In this document: positions 1-7,799 of the stretch, piece after piece
Layout: every line of letters begins with the position of its first letter
Numbering within the stretch: the stretch's first letter is position 1
Assembly (NCBI RefSeq): GCF_004358025.1
Contig: NZ_SMTL01000009.1
Coordinates: forward strand, 62,001 to 126,000
Direction: 5' to 3'
Length of the DNA stretch: 64,000 nucleotides
DNA from: Rhizobium deserti
GTDB lineage: Bacteria; Pseudomonadota; Alphaproteobacteria; Rhizobiales; Rhizobiaceae
The notes under the pieces: generated by a model
Seen by the model: only the letters and a program-made list of their open reading frames with translations
Database searches by the model: none
Told to the model about the DNA's origin: nothing
Made by a program: the position numbers and the translations under genes

Positions 1-219
1 CTCAGCTTTGGCCATGGCCGGTCGAAGAACCCATTTTGCCAAATAGAGGATGGAGACCAATAGCCAGGTGGCGGCTGCTGCGAATGTTAAGAGCTCACCG
101 ATCAACTCCGGCAGACCCCACAGGTTGTGCGCAAGCCGCCATGTATTGGCAAGGCCCGCTAATCCGAGAACCATGCCAAAGAAAGATGCAGGGATTAGCG
201 GCAATTTGCTAGGCTCCAT
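1..219 (-). CDS. TehA/SLAC1-family transporter, N-terminal part (runs off the left edge)
   Basis: The 73 visible codons start at an ATG preceded by an AGAGGG ribosome site on the minus strand. The protein begins MEPSKLPLIPASFFGMVLG and continues with a hydrophobic segment, a short loop containing WRLAHNLWGLP, and a second hydrophobic segment. This start pattern (LPLIPASFFGMVLGLAGL) is typical of the tellurite-resistance/dicarboxylate transporter (TehA, SLAC1-type anion channel) family, ten-helix inner-membrane proteins. The rest lies outside the window, so substrate and completeness cannot be judged. Confidence 0.75.
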   Translation of the reverse strand, partial: MEPSKLPLIPASFFGMVLGLAGLANTWRLAHNLWGLPELIGELLTFAAAATWLLVSILYLAKWVLRPAMAKAE

Positions 220-617
220 CACGATTTTACCCTCTTCTACGCTTTGGGGACATCAGCTTGGTTACATGCATCTGCCCAGCATATCGACTTAATCTCTAGC
301 CTCCCGACCGTTCACGTGAGGCTGCGAGCGCTAAGGATCCGTGTATGTTTGCAGGTATGTTCAGTTGCTGAGCGATCTAGGTCATTTCGGCGCGACGCTT
401 GCCCTAGCCACCAGAACCACACGGTCATGACGTAGACTAGTCCAGTCGCGAAAGCAGGTGTGACGTCGTCTTCGTGTTGGACTGCCTGACGCGGATACTG
501 AGTGTCGCCAACATTCGCTCGAGTTTCGCCCTCAACCAGGTCAGAAACACAACCGCGCTGCCGACAGGACACCTGCGGTAGCGCCGTTGTCTGACAATAG
601 TGGCCGTGGCCTGCGGA
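220..617. other. Intergenic stretch without a supported gene
   Basis: About 400 bases between two minus-strand transporter genes. One minus-strand reading frame (312-572) has a short hydrophobic piece but no recognisable domain, no good ribosome site and atypical composition, so it is not called. The promoter of the TehA-like gene must lie at the left end of this stretch; no clear motif was seen. Confidence 0.4.
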
Positions 618-1847
618 TTAACTTCCATTCCGCTTCCAGATCTTGTCGAGAGCCAAGGCTACCAGTTCCATCACTGCGGCAGCCGCACCGACCATCCAGA
701 CATCACCCACCGCGATGATCCCCGCGCCGATTGCGCTGCCGATGGAAAAGCCGAGATACATGGTGGACGTGTTGAGGGAGAGCGCGACCGAGGCCTGGCC
801 CTGGCCGCCCGCAACGATCAGACGGGCCATCTGGGCGGGAAAGAAGGACCAGACGCTGAAGCCCCATCCGGCAACGGCGAGAAGTGCCAGAGAGACGGCA
901 GCCCCCGGCAATGCTGTGGCTACCGCCAAAGCTGCGAAAGAGAGGGCGAGCGCGACAAGCGAGACGCTCGCAACCTTGAGCGATCCGAAGCGATCGTTCA
1001 ATGCGCCGCCGGTGAACACGCCGAGTGCCGCGAATATGCCCCAGAGCGTGACGGTTGCCGCAATGCCCCTGTCGGCGAAGCCCAGCGTCTGGGAGAGATA
1101 GGGGGCGATATAGGGATAGGCCGTGTAGGCGCCCATCGACCAGAACAGTGTCACCGAGAGGAGTTTCAGAACGGGAGCCTGGCGGATGACGCCGATACGG
1201 TCAGCAATGCTTACGATGGCCATATGCGCACCAGCATTGCGTCCAACGCCTGTCAGGATGCCGATAATCGCGATGGCTCCCATGGCGGCAACCATAAGAA
1301 ATGTCGAGCGCCAGCCGAATGCATGGCCAATGATCGAACCGAGTGGCAGGCCGAGCGCAATCGCAATGGTCATGCCGCCGCTGACGATGGCAAGCGCACG
1401 CCCCCGTTTTTCTGTCGGTACAATCATGCCGGCAAGAGCATTGGCGTTCGGCGCATAGAGACCGGCGGCGGCAGCCATCAGGATACGGGCAAACATCAGC
1501 GTGCCAAACCCGGGCGCGAAGGCAGCAATCAGATTACCGACCGTGAATATCGTCATGGCGAGCAGCAATGTGTCCCGCCGGCGCAGCCCGCCGGTAATGA
1601 CCGTTGCGATAGGAGAGCTGAGCGCTAGCACGAGGGTAAAGACAACGACAAGCATGGCCGTCGCGGAAAGGCTCATGCCCAGATCGGCAGCGATGGTCGG
1701 CAACAAGGGAGCTATCATAAAACCCTCGGTACCGATTGCGAAAGTACCGAGTGCCAGGACCCATGCCGGCAGCATGGATGGCTCGGGCTGCCCCAAATGC
1801 TCGCCCTTCAAGGGAATGGCGGATTTCAGATCATGTTTCTGCAGCAT
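618..1847 (-). CDS. MFS drug/sugar efflux transporter (DHA1 type, AraJ/YdhP-like)
   Basis: A 409-residue protein with about twelve predicted membrane helices, the usual length for the 12-TM drug:H+ antiporter (DHA1) family. The N-terminal helix carries LALGTFAIGTEGFMIAPLLP, typical of AraJ/YdhP-like exporters. The fifth helix has the antiporter-type glycine-rich run GGMTIAIALGLPLGSIIG. The start at 1847 is chosen because AGGAGG lies seven bases upstream; an upstream in-frame start would add 13 residues without a ribosome site. It follows the SDR gene 1908-2666 by 60 bases on the same strand, so the two are probably co-transcribed from the palindromic operator region at 2739-2766. Substrate unknown. 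Confidence 0.85.
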   Translation of the reverse strand: MLQKHDLKSAIPLKGEHLGQPEPSMLPAWVLALGTFAIGTEGFMIAPLLPTIAADLGMSLSATAMLVVVFTLVLALSSPIATVITGGLRRRDTLLLAMTIFTVGNLIAAFAPGFGTLMFARILMAAAAGLYAPNANALAGMIVPTEKRGRALAIVSGGMTIAIALGLPLGSIIGHAFGWRSTFLMVAAMGAIAIIGILTGVGRNAGAHMAIVSIADRIGVIRQAPVLKLLSVTLFWSMGAYTAYPYIAPYLSQTLGFADRGIAATVTLWGIFAALGVFTGGALNDRFGSLKVASVSLVALALSFAALAVATALPGAAVSLALLAVAGWGFSVWSFFPAQMARLIVAGGQGQASVALSLNTSTMYLGFSIGSAIGAGIIAVGDVWMVGAAAAVMELVALALDKIWKRNGS

Positions 1848-1907
1848 GGTAACCTCCTGCCGAATGCCCGGCTGCCCGTTCGGCAACCGGGTGGCGGCCT
1901 GTCTCTG

Positions 1908-2666
1908 TCAAACGGGGATCGGGTTGGCAGCGAGAGCCTGGTTGAAGGCGTTGAAGAGCGCGTGCTCCCCGCTGCCCGGATTGTCGCGGATGGCCTTGAT
2001 TTCCTCGACATAGATTTCTTCGGATTCCGTCCCGAGGCCCTTCATGGTCTTCTCGATGAAAATGTCGAGCGGCATGGCGCGAGGATCGCCGCTCTTCTTG
2101 ACGAGGTCGGTATCGACCCACGGCGGCGCGATCTCCTGGACGCTGACATTGGTGCCGCGCAGCTGGAAGCGTTGCGATAGCGCATAAGAGTGCAACGCTG
2201 CCTTTGTGGCGGAATAGACTGCGGTGGAAGCGAGCGGCAGATAGGCCAGAACCGACGTGTTATGGATGATCGTGGCCTTCGACTGAGCCTTGAGATGGTC
2301 GATAAGAGCCGAAGTCAGGCGGATCGGACCAAGCAGGTTCGTGTCGATAATCCGACGTGACTGCGTGTCATCAATCTTTGCGCCCGCGTCATCAAAGGGC
2401 ATGATGCCGGCATTGTTGACGAGGACATTGAGCCTCGGGTAGTCGCGGATCAGCAGCGTTGCGACACGATCGATATCGGCCGGATCGGCAATGTCGAGCT
2501 CTATGCCTTCCATGCCCGGATTGGCTGCGGTCACCTCATCGAGCAACGCCTTGCGGCGGCCGGCGATGATGACCTTGTTGCCAAGGCGATGGAAGGATTC
2601 CGCCAATGCGCGGCCGATGCCGGATGTGCCGCCAGTGATAAAGATCGTGTTGTTTTCGAGTTGCAT
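1908..2666 (-). CDS. Short-chain dehydrogenase/reductase (DltE-like)
   Basis: A 252-residue cytoplasmic NAD(P)-dependent oxidoreductase of the classical SDR family. Visible motifs are the cofactor loop TGGTSGIG (residues 11-18), NNAG (84-87), the catalytic serine near 138 and YSATK (Y151, K155). The end of the protein (EEIKAIRDNPGSGEHALFNAFNQ) matches DltE-like SDRs. A ribosome site (AGGAGAG) precedes the ATG at 2666. It probably forms an operon with the downstream MFS exporter. Its promoter region carries a near-perfect palindrome at 2739-2766 that recurs before two other genes of this cluster. Substrate unknown. Confidence 0.88.
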   Translation of the reverse strand: MQLENNTIFITGGTSGIGRALAESFHRLGNKVIIAGRRKALLDEVTAANPGMEGIELDIADPADIDRVATLLIRDYPRLNVLVNNAGIMPFDDAGAKIDDTQSRRIIDTNLLGPIRLTSALIDHLKAQSKATIIHNTSVLAYLPLASTAVYSATKAALHSYALSQRFQLRGTNVSVQEIAPPWVDTDLVKKSGDPRAMPLDIFIEKTMKGLGTESEEIYVEEIKAIRDNPGSGEHALFNAFNQALAANPIPV

Positions 2667-2738
2667 GGGTCTCTCCTTTGAACCGAGCGGCTGAAGGCCG
2701 CGCTTCGATGGAGAGATCTTGCATCAAGTAATCCATGT

Positions 2739-2766
2739 CTGAAATGACGTCTAAACGTCAATTCAG
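2739..2766. promoter_or_regulatory. Palindromic operator, copy 1 of 3
   Basis: A 28-base near-perfect inverted repeat: arms CTGAA.TGACGT and ACGTCA.TTCAG around CTAA. It lies about 75 bases upstream of the SDR start at 2666. Closely similar sites occur at 7757-7785 and, inverted, at 8773-8800. The shared core is TGACRT-N4-ACGTCA. The best candidate binder is the GlxA-type AraC regulator at 7800; HxlR at 2771 is less likely because that gene's own region lacks the motif. Confidence 0.65.
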
Positions 2767-2770
2767 GACA

Positions 2771-3175
2771 TTACGCTGATCGACTGCTCGGCGTCTCCAT
2801 GGCAACCGTCTCGCGCGGATCCATCCCGCGTGGTTTGCCATAGAGACTGATATTGGCGTCACCCCAGTATTTAAGGGCGAGCAGGATCGGTTCCATGCTG
2901 CGGCCGAGCTCTGACAGCTTGTACTCTACCTTTGGCGGCACCTGAGCATAAACCTTGCGTTCGATCAGGCCGTCGTCCTCAAGCTCGCGCAACTGGTTGG
3001 TTAACATGCGGGGGGTCACGTTGACGATGTGTTTGCGCAGTTCGTTGAACCGCAGTGTCCCTGAAAGCAGGTGAAAGAGCACGACCGATTTCCATTTTCC
3101 GTCAATGAGGCCAACGGCAGCCTCAACCGAGCAGCCGGGAGAACAATCGAAGCGCGAATGGCGAGCTTTGGCCAT
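2771..3175 (-). CDS. HxlR-family transcriptional regulator
   Basis: A 134-residue winged-helix regulator. CSPGCSVEAAVGLIDGKWKSVVL is the HxlR/YodB signature: a conserved cysteine next to a KW helix start, often the redox- or quinone-sensing residue in this family. The recognition region follows (RFNELRKHIVNVTPRMLTNQL), then the wing (KVYAQVPPKVEYKLSELG). The ATG at 3175 is preferred over an upstream start because AAAAGGATA sits before it. It is divergent from the quinone oxidoreductase at 3292, the usual arrangement for HxlR proteins that control a reductase gene. An inverted repeat at 3179-3196 overlaps its ribosome site, suggesting autoregulation. The two cysteines in CSPGC could form the sensor. 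Confidence 0.9.
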   Translation of the reverse strand: MAKARHSRFDCSPGCSVEAAVGLIDGKWKSVVLFHLLSGTLRFNELRKHIVNVTPRMLTNQLRELEDDGLIERKVYAQVPPKVEYKLSELGRSMEPILLALKYWGDANISLYGKPRGMDPRETVAMETPSSRSA

Positions 3176-3178
3176 AAC

Positions 3179-3196
3179 AGTATCCTTTTTGATACT
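3179..3196. promoter_or_regulatory. Inverted repeat in the HxlR/oxidoreductase divergent region
   Basis: AGTATC-N6-GATACT, a perfect six-base inverted repeat directly upstream of the HxlR start. YodB/HxlR-type operators contain TACT/AGTA half-sites, so this may be the regulator's own operator. The position is seen; the assignment is inference. Confidence 0.4.
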
Positions 3197-3291
3197 ACAT
3201 GTGTATTTTGTGCGTATTGCGTCTTTTCGATAATAGCTCATTTTAGCTCCATATCAATCGACAACGCAGTCGATCATCAAAGGAGCACATC

Positions 3292-4311
3292 ATGAAGGCC
3301 ATTGGTTATAAGGCACCGGGAGCTATCGAGCGCCACGACGCATTGCAGGACATCGAGCTTCCCCGGCCGGTTCCAGCAAACCGGGACATTCTCGTTGAGG
3401 TGAAGGCCATTTCGGTCAATCCGGTCGATACGAAAGTTCGCAAGGGCGCCAGTCCGGAAGCCGGACAGTGGAAGGTGCTTGGGTGGGATGCGGTCGGCAC
3501 TGTCGTGGAGACCGGACCTGCAGCGAAGGATTTCAAGATTGGCGATGAGGTGTTTTACGCCGGCTCTCTAATCCGCCCCGGAGCCAACAGCCAGTTTCAT
3601 CTCGTCGATGAACGTATTGTAGGGTTCAAGCCGAAATCAGTCTCCGATGCGCAGGCCGCGGCCCTGCCGCTAACGGCCATCACCGCCTGGGAAATGCTAT
3701 TCGACCGGTTGGATATCCGCAAAAGTGTCCCGGGTGCGGCGAACGCCATCGTGATCATTGGCGGCGCTGGCGGGGTTGGCTCGATAGCCATCCAGCTCGC
3801 GCGTGCGCTGACAGGCGTTACCGTCATTGCGACAGCCTCGCGGCCGGAAACGCAGGACTGGGTGAAGACGCTTGGTGCCCATCATGTAATCGATCATTCC
3901 AAGCCGATCTCCGAGCAGGTGGCGGCTTTGGGTATCGGTGCCCCCGCCTTTGTATTCTCGACAACCGAAACCCATCGCCATCTCAAAGAGATCATCGAGC
4001 TCATCGCGCCGCAGGGCCGGTTCGGGTTGATCGATGATCCGGAAAGCCTCGACGTGCTTGGCTTCAAGCGCAAGGCCGTTTCCACACATTGGGAGTTGAT
4101 GTTCACGCGTTCGATCTTCGAGACCGCCGACATGGCAGAGCAGGGTAGGCTGCTGAACGAGGTGTCTCGTCTCATCGACGAGGGCAAGATCCGGACCACC
4201 GCGACTGAAATCTTGTCGCCCATTAATGCTGCCAATCTGCGCAAGGCCCATGCAGCCATCGAAAGCGGCAGGACGAAGGGCAAGGTGGTGCTTGAAGGCT
4301 TTCTCACCTGA
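3292..4311 (+). CDS. Zinc-type alcohol dehydrogenase-like / quinone oxidoreductase
   Basis: A 339-residue member of the medium-chain dehydrogenase family, zinc-independent NADPH:quinone oxidoreductase branch. The N-terminal GroES-like half has VEVKAISVNPVDTKVR. The Rossmann half has GGAGGVG at residues 157-163. No structural-zinc cysteines are present, as expected for the quinone-reductase group. AAAGGAG precedes the ATG. It is divergent from an HxlR regulator gene and starts a run of plus-strand redox genes (monooxygenase, SDR, cupin, SDR). The likely role is reduction of reactive quinones or enones under HxlR control; the substrate is inferred, not seen. Confidence 0.9.
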   Translation: MKAIGYKAPGAIERHDALQDIELPRPVPANRDILVEVKAISVNPVDTKVRKGASPEAGQWKVLGWDAVGTVVETGPAAKDFKIGDEVFYAGSLIRPGANSQFHLVDERIVGFKPKSVSDAQAAALPLTAITAWEMLFDRLDIRKSVPGAANAIVIIGGAGGVGSIAIQLARALTGVTVIATASRPETQDWVKTLGAHHVIDHSKPISEQVAALGIGAPAFVFSTTETHRHLKEIIELIAPQGRFGLIDDPESLDVLGFKRKAVSTHWELMFTRSIFETADMAEQGRLLNEVSRLIDEGKIRTTATEILSPINAANLRKAHAAIESGRTKGKVVLEGFLT

Positions 4312-4405
4312 GGCAGCCAAGGTCTGAAGCAGTGAAGGTTCGACATCGCTTTCCGCCTCTTCCATGTCCAGCCAGTTTCTTTCTTCGAACAAAAGGATGA
4401 CCGTC

Positions 4406-4714
4406 ATGAGTGTGCCACTCACTGACCAAACTGAACTCATTGCGCTCTTGAAGGCGAAGCCGGAAAAGCGCGCAGCCCTTTTTGACGCATTGGCTGCCAT
4501 AGTGCCGGAAGTCCGCAAGGAAGACGGATGCCTGCGATACGACCTGCACGTCGACCGCGATGATCCGGACATGGCGGTTATGCTGGAAAGCTGGCGGGAT
4601 GAGAGCGCTCTCAATGCCCATGCCGCCGGCGCGCCGTTCCAGTCGCTTACCGAGCGACTGGATGACTTGCTTGCCGAACCGCTGCGTTTGCATCGACTGC
4701 AGCGCCTGGCCTGA
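4406..4714 (+). CDS. Antibiotic biosynthesis monooxygenase (ABM)-domain protein, putative quinol monooxygenase
   Basis: A 102-residue single-domain protein of the ABM/YgiN fold. It has the family pattern: KPEKRAALFDALAAIVPEVRKEDGC, then RYDLHVDRDDP, then an acidic W-containing strand (MLESWRDESALNAH). The ATG at 4406 has AAAGGA about ten bases upstream; upstream ATGs at 4364 and 4397 lack proper spacing. It lies between the quinone oxidoreductase and an SDR in one direction, consistent with a quinone-handling operon. YgiN-like proteins oxidise quinols without a cofactor; that activity here is inferred. Confidence 0.8.
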   Translation: MSVPLTDQTELIALLKAKPEKRAALFDALAAIVPEVRKEDGCLRYDLHVDRDDPDMAVMLESWRDESALNAHAAGAPFQSLTERLDDLLAEPLRLHRLQRLA

Positions 4715-4754
4715 CATCACGCACGTCTTCAATTTCCCATAGAAAGGAAGAGCC

Positions 4755-5468
4755 ATGAGCTCGCTCAATTACCTTCGCGTTCTCGTCGTCGGCGGCAGTT
4801 CCGGTATTGGCTTTGCCGTTGCCGAGGCGGCCGTTGCAGCTGGCGCTCATGTCACCATTGCCTCCCGCTCTCAGGATAAACTGGTGGCCGCCGCCCAGCA
4901 GCTGGGTCCCGGAACTGAGACCGCCGTGCTGGATACGGCTGATGAGGCGGCGCTTGAGACTTTCTTTGCCTCACGCGACGCTTTCGATCACGTGGTGGTC
5001 TCTGCAGCGCAGACGCCAACGGGTCCATTGCGCAAGCTTGCTCTCAACGACGCAAAATCGGCAATGGAGAGCAAATTCTGGGGCGCCTATCGGGTTGCCC
5101 GTACGGCCCGTATTGCGGAGCGAGGCTCGCTGACCTTTATCTCCGGCTTCCTAAGTGAACGGCCATCCGCCTCCTCGGTTCTGCAGGGTGCGATCAACGC
5201 AGCGCTTGAAGCTCTGGCGCGCGGCCTTGCGCTCGAATTTTCGCCGGTGCGTGTCAACACCGTGTCACCCGGACTGATCGATACGCCGCTGTGGTCGAAG
5301 ATGGCCGACGATGCCAAGGCGGCGATGTTCTCTCGCGTGTCGGAGAACCTGCCGGCAAAGACCATCGGCAAGCCTGAGCACATCGCCAACGCGGTGCTGT
5401 TCCTCATGACTACGCCATTCGCCACCGGGTCGAACGTCCGTGTGGATGGTGGCGGTGCGATCGCCTGA
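4755..5468 (+). CDS. SDR-family protein with a degenerate active site
   Basis: A 237-residue SDR with an N-terminal cofactor loop GGSSGIG (13-19) and the C-terminal SDR motif RVNTVSPGLIDTPLW. GAAAGGAAGAG precedes the ATG. The usual catalytic YxxxK is missing: where it is expected the sequence reads SSVLQGAINAALEALARG, so neither the tyrosine nor the lysine is present. A known subgroup of SDRs shares this ASVLQGAINAA pattern. The protein may bind NAD(P) without classical catalysis, or may use other residues. It lies 40 bases after the ABM gene and 49 before the cupin gene, so it is probably co-transcribed with both. Confidence 0.85.
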   Translation: MSSLNYLRVLVVGGSSGIGFAVAEAAVAAGAHVTIASRSQDKLVAAAQQLGPGTETAVLDTADEAALETFFASRDAFDHVVVSAAQTPTGPLRKLALNDAKSAMESKFWGAYRVARTARIAERGSLTFISGFLSERPSASSVLQGAINAALEALARGLALEFSPVRVNTVSPGLIDTPLWSKMADDAKAAMFSRVSENLPAKTIGKPEHIANAVLFLMTTPFATGSNVRVDGGGAIA

Positions 5469-5517
5469 GCGTGGTCGGGGTCATTTGAGAGGCGAAGCAA
5501 CGACAGGGAAGATCACC

Positions 5518-5943
5518 ATGTCTGATCAAAGCACTGCAACATCCGCCCGCTTCGACATCCTGTCGATCATGAAGCAGTTTCCGCAAACAGCGGAGACCTT
5601 GCTTGTGGACACGTATCTACGCGATACGCCTGCAGCAAGCTCGCGGGTGTTTCGCGTCTACAAAGGAACGCCGCCGCATTACCATGGGGGCAGCGATGAG
5701 TATCTTTATGTCCTGTCCGGGCGGGGCACCTTCTGGATGGAAGACCCTGCAACGGAGGCCGAGTTCGAGCCCGGCCAACTCCTGTTCTTCGAACGGGGCA
5801 CCGTTCATGCCCTGCCCAACATCCTTGAAGAACCGGTTGTGTTCCTTTCCGTCGATACGCCACGCCGTGATCCAACAGATATTGTATTCGTGAACAGTGC
5901 GGACGGATCGCCCGAGACCTTTATCGCCTCAAAGCCCGGTTGA
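5518..5943 (+). CDS. Cupin-domain protein
   Basis: A 141-residue single cupin. Motif 1 is PPHYHGGSDEYLYVLSG, giving the two histidines and the glutamate of the metal site. Motif 2 is GQLLFFERGTVHALPN, giving the third histidine. All four metal ligands are present, so a bound Fe or Mn is likely. The start at 5518 (MSDQSTATS) is preferred because AGGGAAG lies just upstream; the longer frame from 5440 overlaps the SDR. It belongs to the same plus-strand run of redox genes. Single cupins of this kind include dioxygenases and isomerases; the reaction cannot be told from sequence. Confidence 0.85.
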   Translation: MSDQSTATSARFDILSIMKQFPQTAETLLVDTYLRDTPAASSRVFRVYKGTPPHYHGGSDEYLYVLSGRGTFWMEDPATEAEFEPGQLLFFERGTVHALPNILEEPVVFLSVDTPRRDPTDIVFVNSADGSPETFIASKPG

Positions 5944-5985
5944 GCGGCGCTTTCCGTTTGCAATCCAATTAAGGGAATGTGACCC

Positions 5986-6820
5986 ATGGTCCGAACCTGG
6001 TTTATCACCGGCGTCAGCAGCGGCTTTGGTCGCGAGATGGCCCAGCAATTGCTCGCCCGCGGAGATCGTGTTGCCGGCACGACGCGATCTCCCGATCGCA
6101 TCAAGGAGCTCGACGAGCAATATGGCTCCGCATTCTGGCATGCCCTGCTCGACGTTCGGGATGCAGAGCTGGTCGGGCGTGTTGTCGACCGGGCATTTGA
6201 CGAGCTCGGAACGATCGACGTCATCGTGAACAATGCCGGCTATGGCCTATTCGGTGCCCTGGAAGGGCTGGATGAGGCTCAGATCCGGATGCAGATCGAA
6301 ACCAACCTACCGCCTTGTGATCGCAGATGCGGCAGAGCGGCGCGGGTTACGTGGATCGGTGCCAGCATGGACGCTTGCTTGCCATCTCAACCTATGGCGG
6401 ACAAGCAACCCACCCGGGCGCTTCCCTCTATCATGCCAGCAAGTGGGGCCTTGAGGGTTTTACGGAGTCCATTGCTCAGGAGGTTGCGGGTTTTGGTATC
6501 GGTGTCACCATTGTCGAGCCTGGTGGGGCTCGGACCGGTTTTCGCGCGACAGCCGGATCCAATGTCGGGCAGGATCTTGAAGTCTACAGAGGAACGCCGG
6601 CGGGAATGGTTCATGCCTTCTTGAAAGATGGCACCCGTCAGCCGCTCGGCGACCCGACCAGGATGTTCAGGCAATAATTGCGTCAGTTGATCAATCGCCG
6701 GCGTCCCGTCGGCTGGTGCTCGGCAGTGATGCCTATGGCGCGATCACCAGGGCGCTCAACGAGAGGCTGGCTGAGGTTGAGCTGCAGAAGGACAGCGCTG
6801 CCGCCACGGATATCGTTTAA
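5986..6820 (+). pseudogene. SDR-family oxidoreductase, frameshifted and partly deleted
   Basis: The N-terminal third reads as a normal SDR: MVRTWFITGVSSGFG, then VIVNNAGYGLFGALEGLDE and QIETNL. After about 6309 the homology leaves this frame. The active-site part (ISTYGGQATHPGASLYHASKW) lies in the frame that opens near 6327, with roughly a dozen residues missing between the two parts. A second shift near 6673 moves the C-terminus (ASVDQSPASRRLVLGSDAYG) to another frame, ending at TAA 6818-6820. Intact relatives are about 280 residues long. No single frame makes a working protein. It follows the cupin gene and ends at a strong hairpin. Confidence 0.85.
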
Positions 6821-6831
6821 GGGAGAGGAGG

Positions 6832-6863
6832 GGAGGGGAATGCCGCTGACGGCATTCCCCTCC
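6832..6863. terminator. Hairpin between convergent genes
   Basis: A perfect 14-base inverted repeat (GGAGGGGAATGCCG and its complement) around a CTGA loop, between the broken SDR (plus) and the SDR at 6874-7680 (minus). It lacks a long T-run on either side, but its strength and position suit a bidirectional terminator. Confidence 0.75.
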
Positions 6864-6873
6864 ATGACATTCA

Positions 6874-7680
6874 TTAAACGGCCTGGGTGCGCAGGCTATA
6901 CCTGGCTGCAGGCCGGGCACTCGAGAGATGCGGAAGCATGGCTGCCCGGGCGGCCTCCCAGCCGTCCCATTCGGCTGCATCCATGAGAGAAGGAATGGTG
7001 GCGAATTCGCCGCGGTCTAGGCCGACGAGCGCAGCGTCGACGAGGTCCTCCGCCGACATGACCCATTCGGCCGGCAGGTTGCTTGCGGGAAGCCCGGCAA
7101 TGTCCCAAAACTCTGTTCCCGTTGCCCCGGGGAGCACGACTTGAACATTGACCCCTGTCTCATGCAGCTCCTTGCGCAGAGACTGGCTGAAGGCCAGCAC
7201 AAAAGATTTGGTGCCGCCGTAGACACCGTTGAGGATCTCCGGTCCAATGGCGACAATGGACGAGATATTGATGATGGTGCCCTTGCCGCGCTGCCTGAAG
7301 AGCGGGACGATGGCATAGGTAAGACGCATCGGTGCCGTGACATTGATTGCCACCATGGCCTGCATTTCCGCGATTGCGGCAGTCTCCAAAGGTGCGGCGC
7401 TGCCAAAGCCAGCGTTGTTTACCAAATGTGTAATGGTGTCGTCCTGTGCAATAACCTTTTCCACCGCAGCCAGGCCGTCTTCCGTGCCGAGGTCCGCGGC
7501 AAGTGCCCTGACCGACACGCCGTAACGCTCCGTCAATGCGGCGGCGACATCCTTCAGGCGGGCGAGATTGCGCGCCACCAGGATGAGATCTTGGCCGCGC
7601 CGGGCAAAGCGATCCGCATATACGGCGCCGATACCGGATGATGCACCTGTTATCAGAATGGTCCCGTGTGTGTTGCTCAT
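6874..7680 (-). CDS. Short-chain dehydrogenase/reductase (YqjQ/DltE-like)
   Basis: A 268-residue SDR with TGASSGIG near residue 11, VNNAGFG near 88, and active site ISSIVAIG...YGGTK (serine, tyrosine, lysine all present). AAGGAGCGAACA precedes the ATG at 7680; the longer frame to 7779 adds a non-conserved leader. It is divergent from the GlxA-type regulator at 7800, with a copy of the cluster's palindromic operator between them at 7757-7785. This points to control by that regulator. The C-terminal region (EFWDIAGLPASNLP...MSAEDLVDAAL) is typical of the group sometimes annotated as DltE/YdfG-like reductases. Substrate unknown. Confidence 0.9.
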   Translation of the reverse strand: MSNTHGTILITGASSGIGAVYADRFARRGQDLILVARNLARLKDVAAALTERYGVSVRALAADLGTEDGLAAVEKVIAQDDTITHLVNNAGFGSAAPLETAAIAEMQAMVAINVTAPMRLTYAIVPLFRQRGKGTIINISSIVAIGPEILNGVYGGTKSFVLAFSQSLRKELHETGVNVQVVLPGATGTEFWDIAGLPASNLPAEWVMSAEDLVDAALVGLDRGEFATIPSLMDAAEWDGWEAARAAMLPHLSSARPAARYSLRTQAV

Positions 7681-7756
7681 TGTTCGCTCCTTTGGCTGTG
7701 GATTGGAACGTCCAACCCCGTGTCGATGGAGGGACATTAGCCGTAGACAATGATGG

Positions 7757-7785
7757 CTGAAATGACATACAAACGGCAAAAAAGG
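7757..7785. promoter_or_regulatory. Palindromic operator, copy 2 of 3
   Basis: Matches the site at 2739 over most of its length (CTGAAATGAC, then AAACG.CA, then AGGACA). Its right arm is less perfect. It lies between the divergent starts of the SDR (7680) and the GlxA-type regulator (7800), 15 bases before the regulator's ATG, where binding could both repress glxA-like transcription and affect the SDR. Confidence 0.6.
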
Positions 7786-7799
7786 ACAAGGATTCGAAC

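Noticed and set aside
600-1628. Long plus-strand open frame of 342 codons
   Set aside because: It is antisense to the MFS transporter and has no domain; the minus-strand gene has clear membrane helices and a ribosome site.
3697-4614. Minus-strand frame of 305 codons
   Set aside because: Antisense to the quinone oxidoreductase and monooxygenase genes, which have family motifs and ribosome sites.
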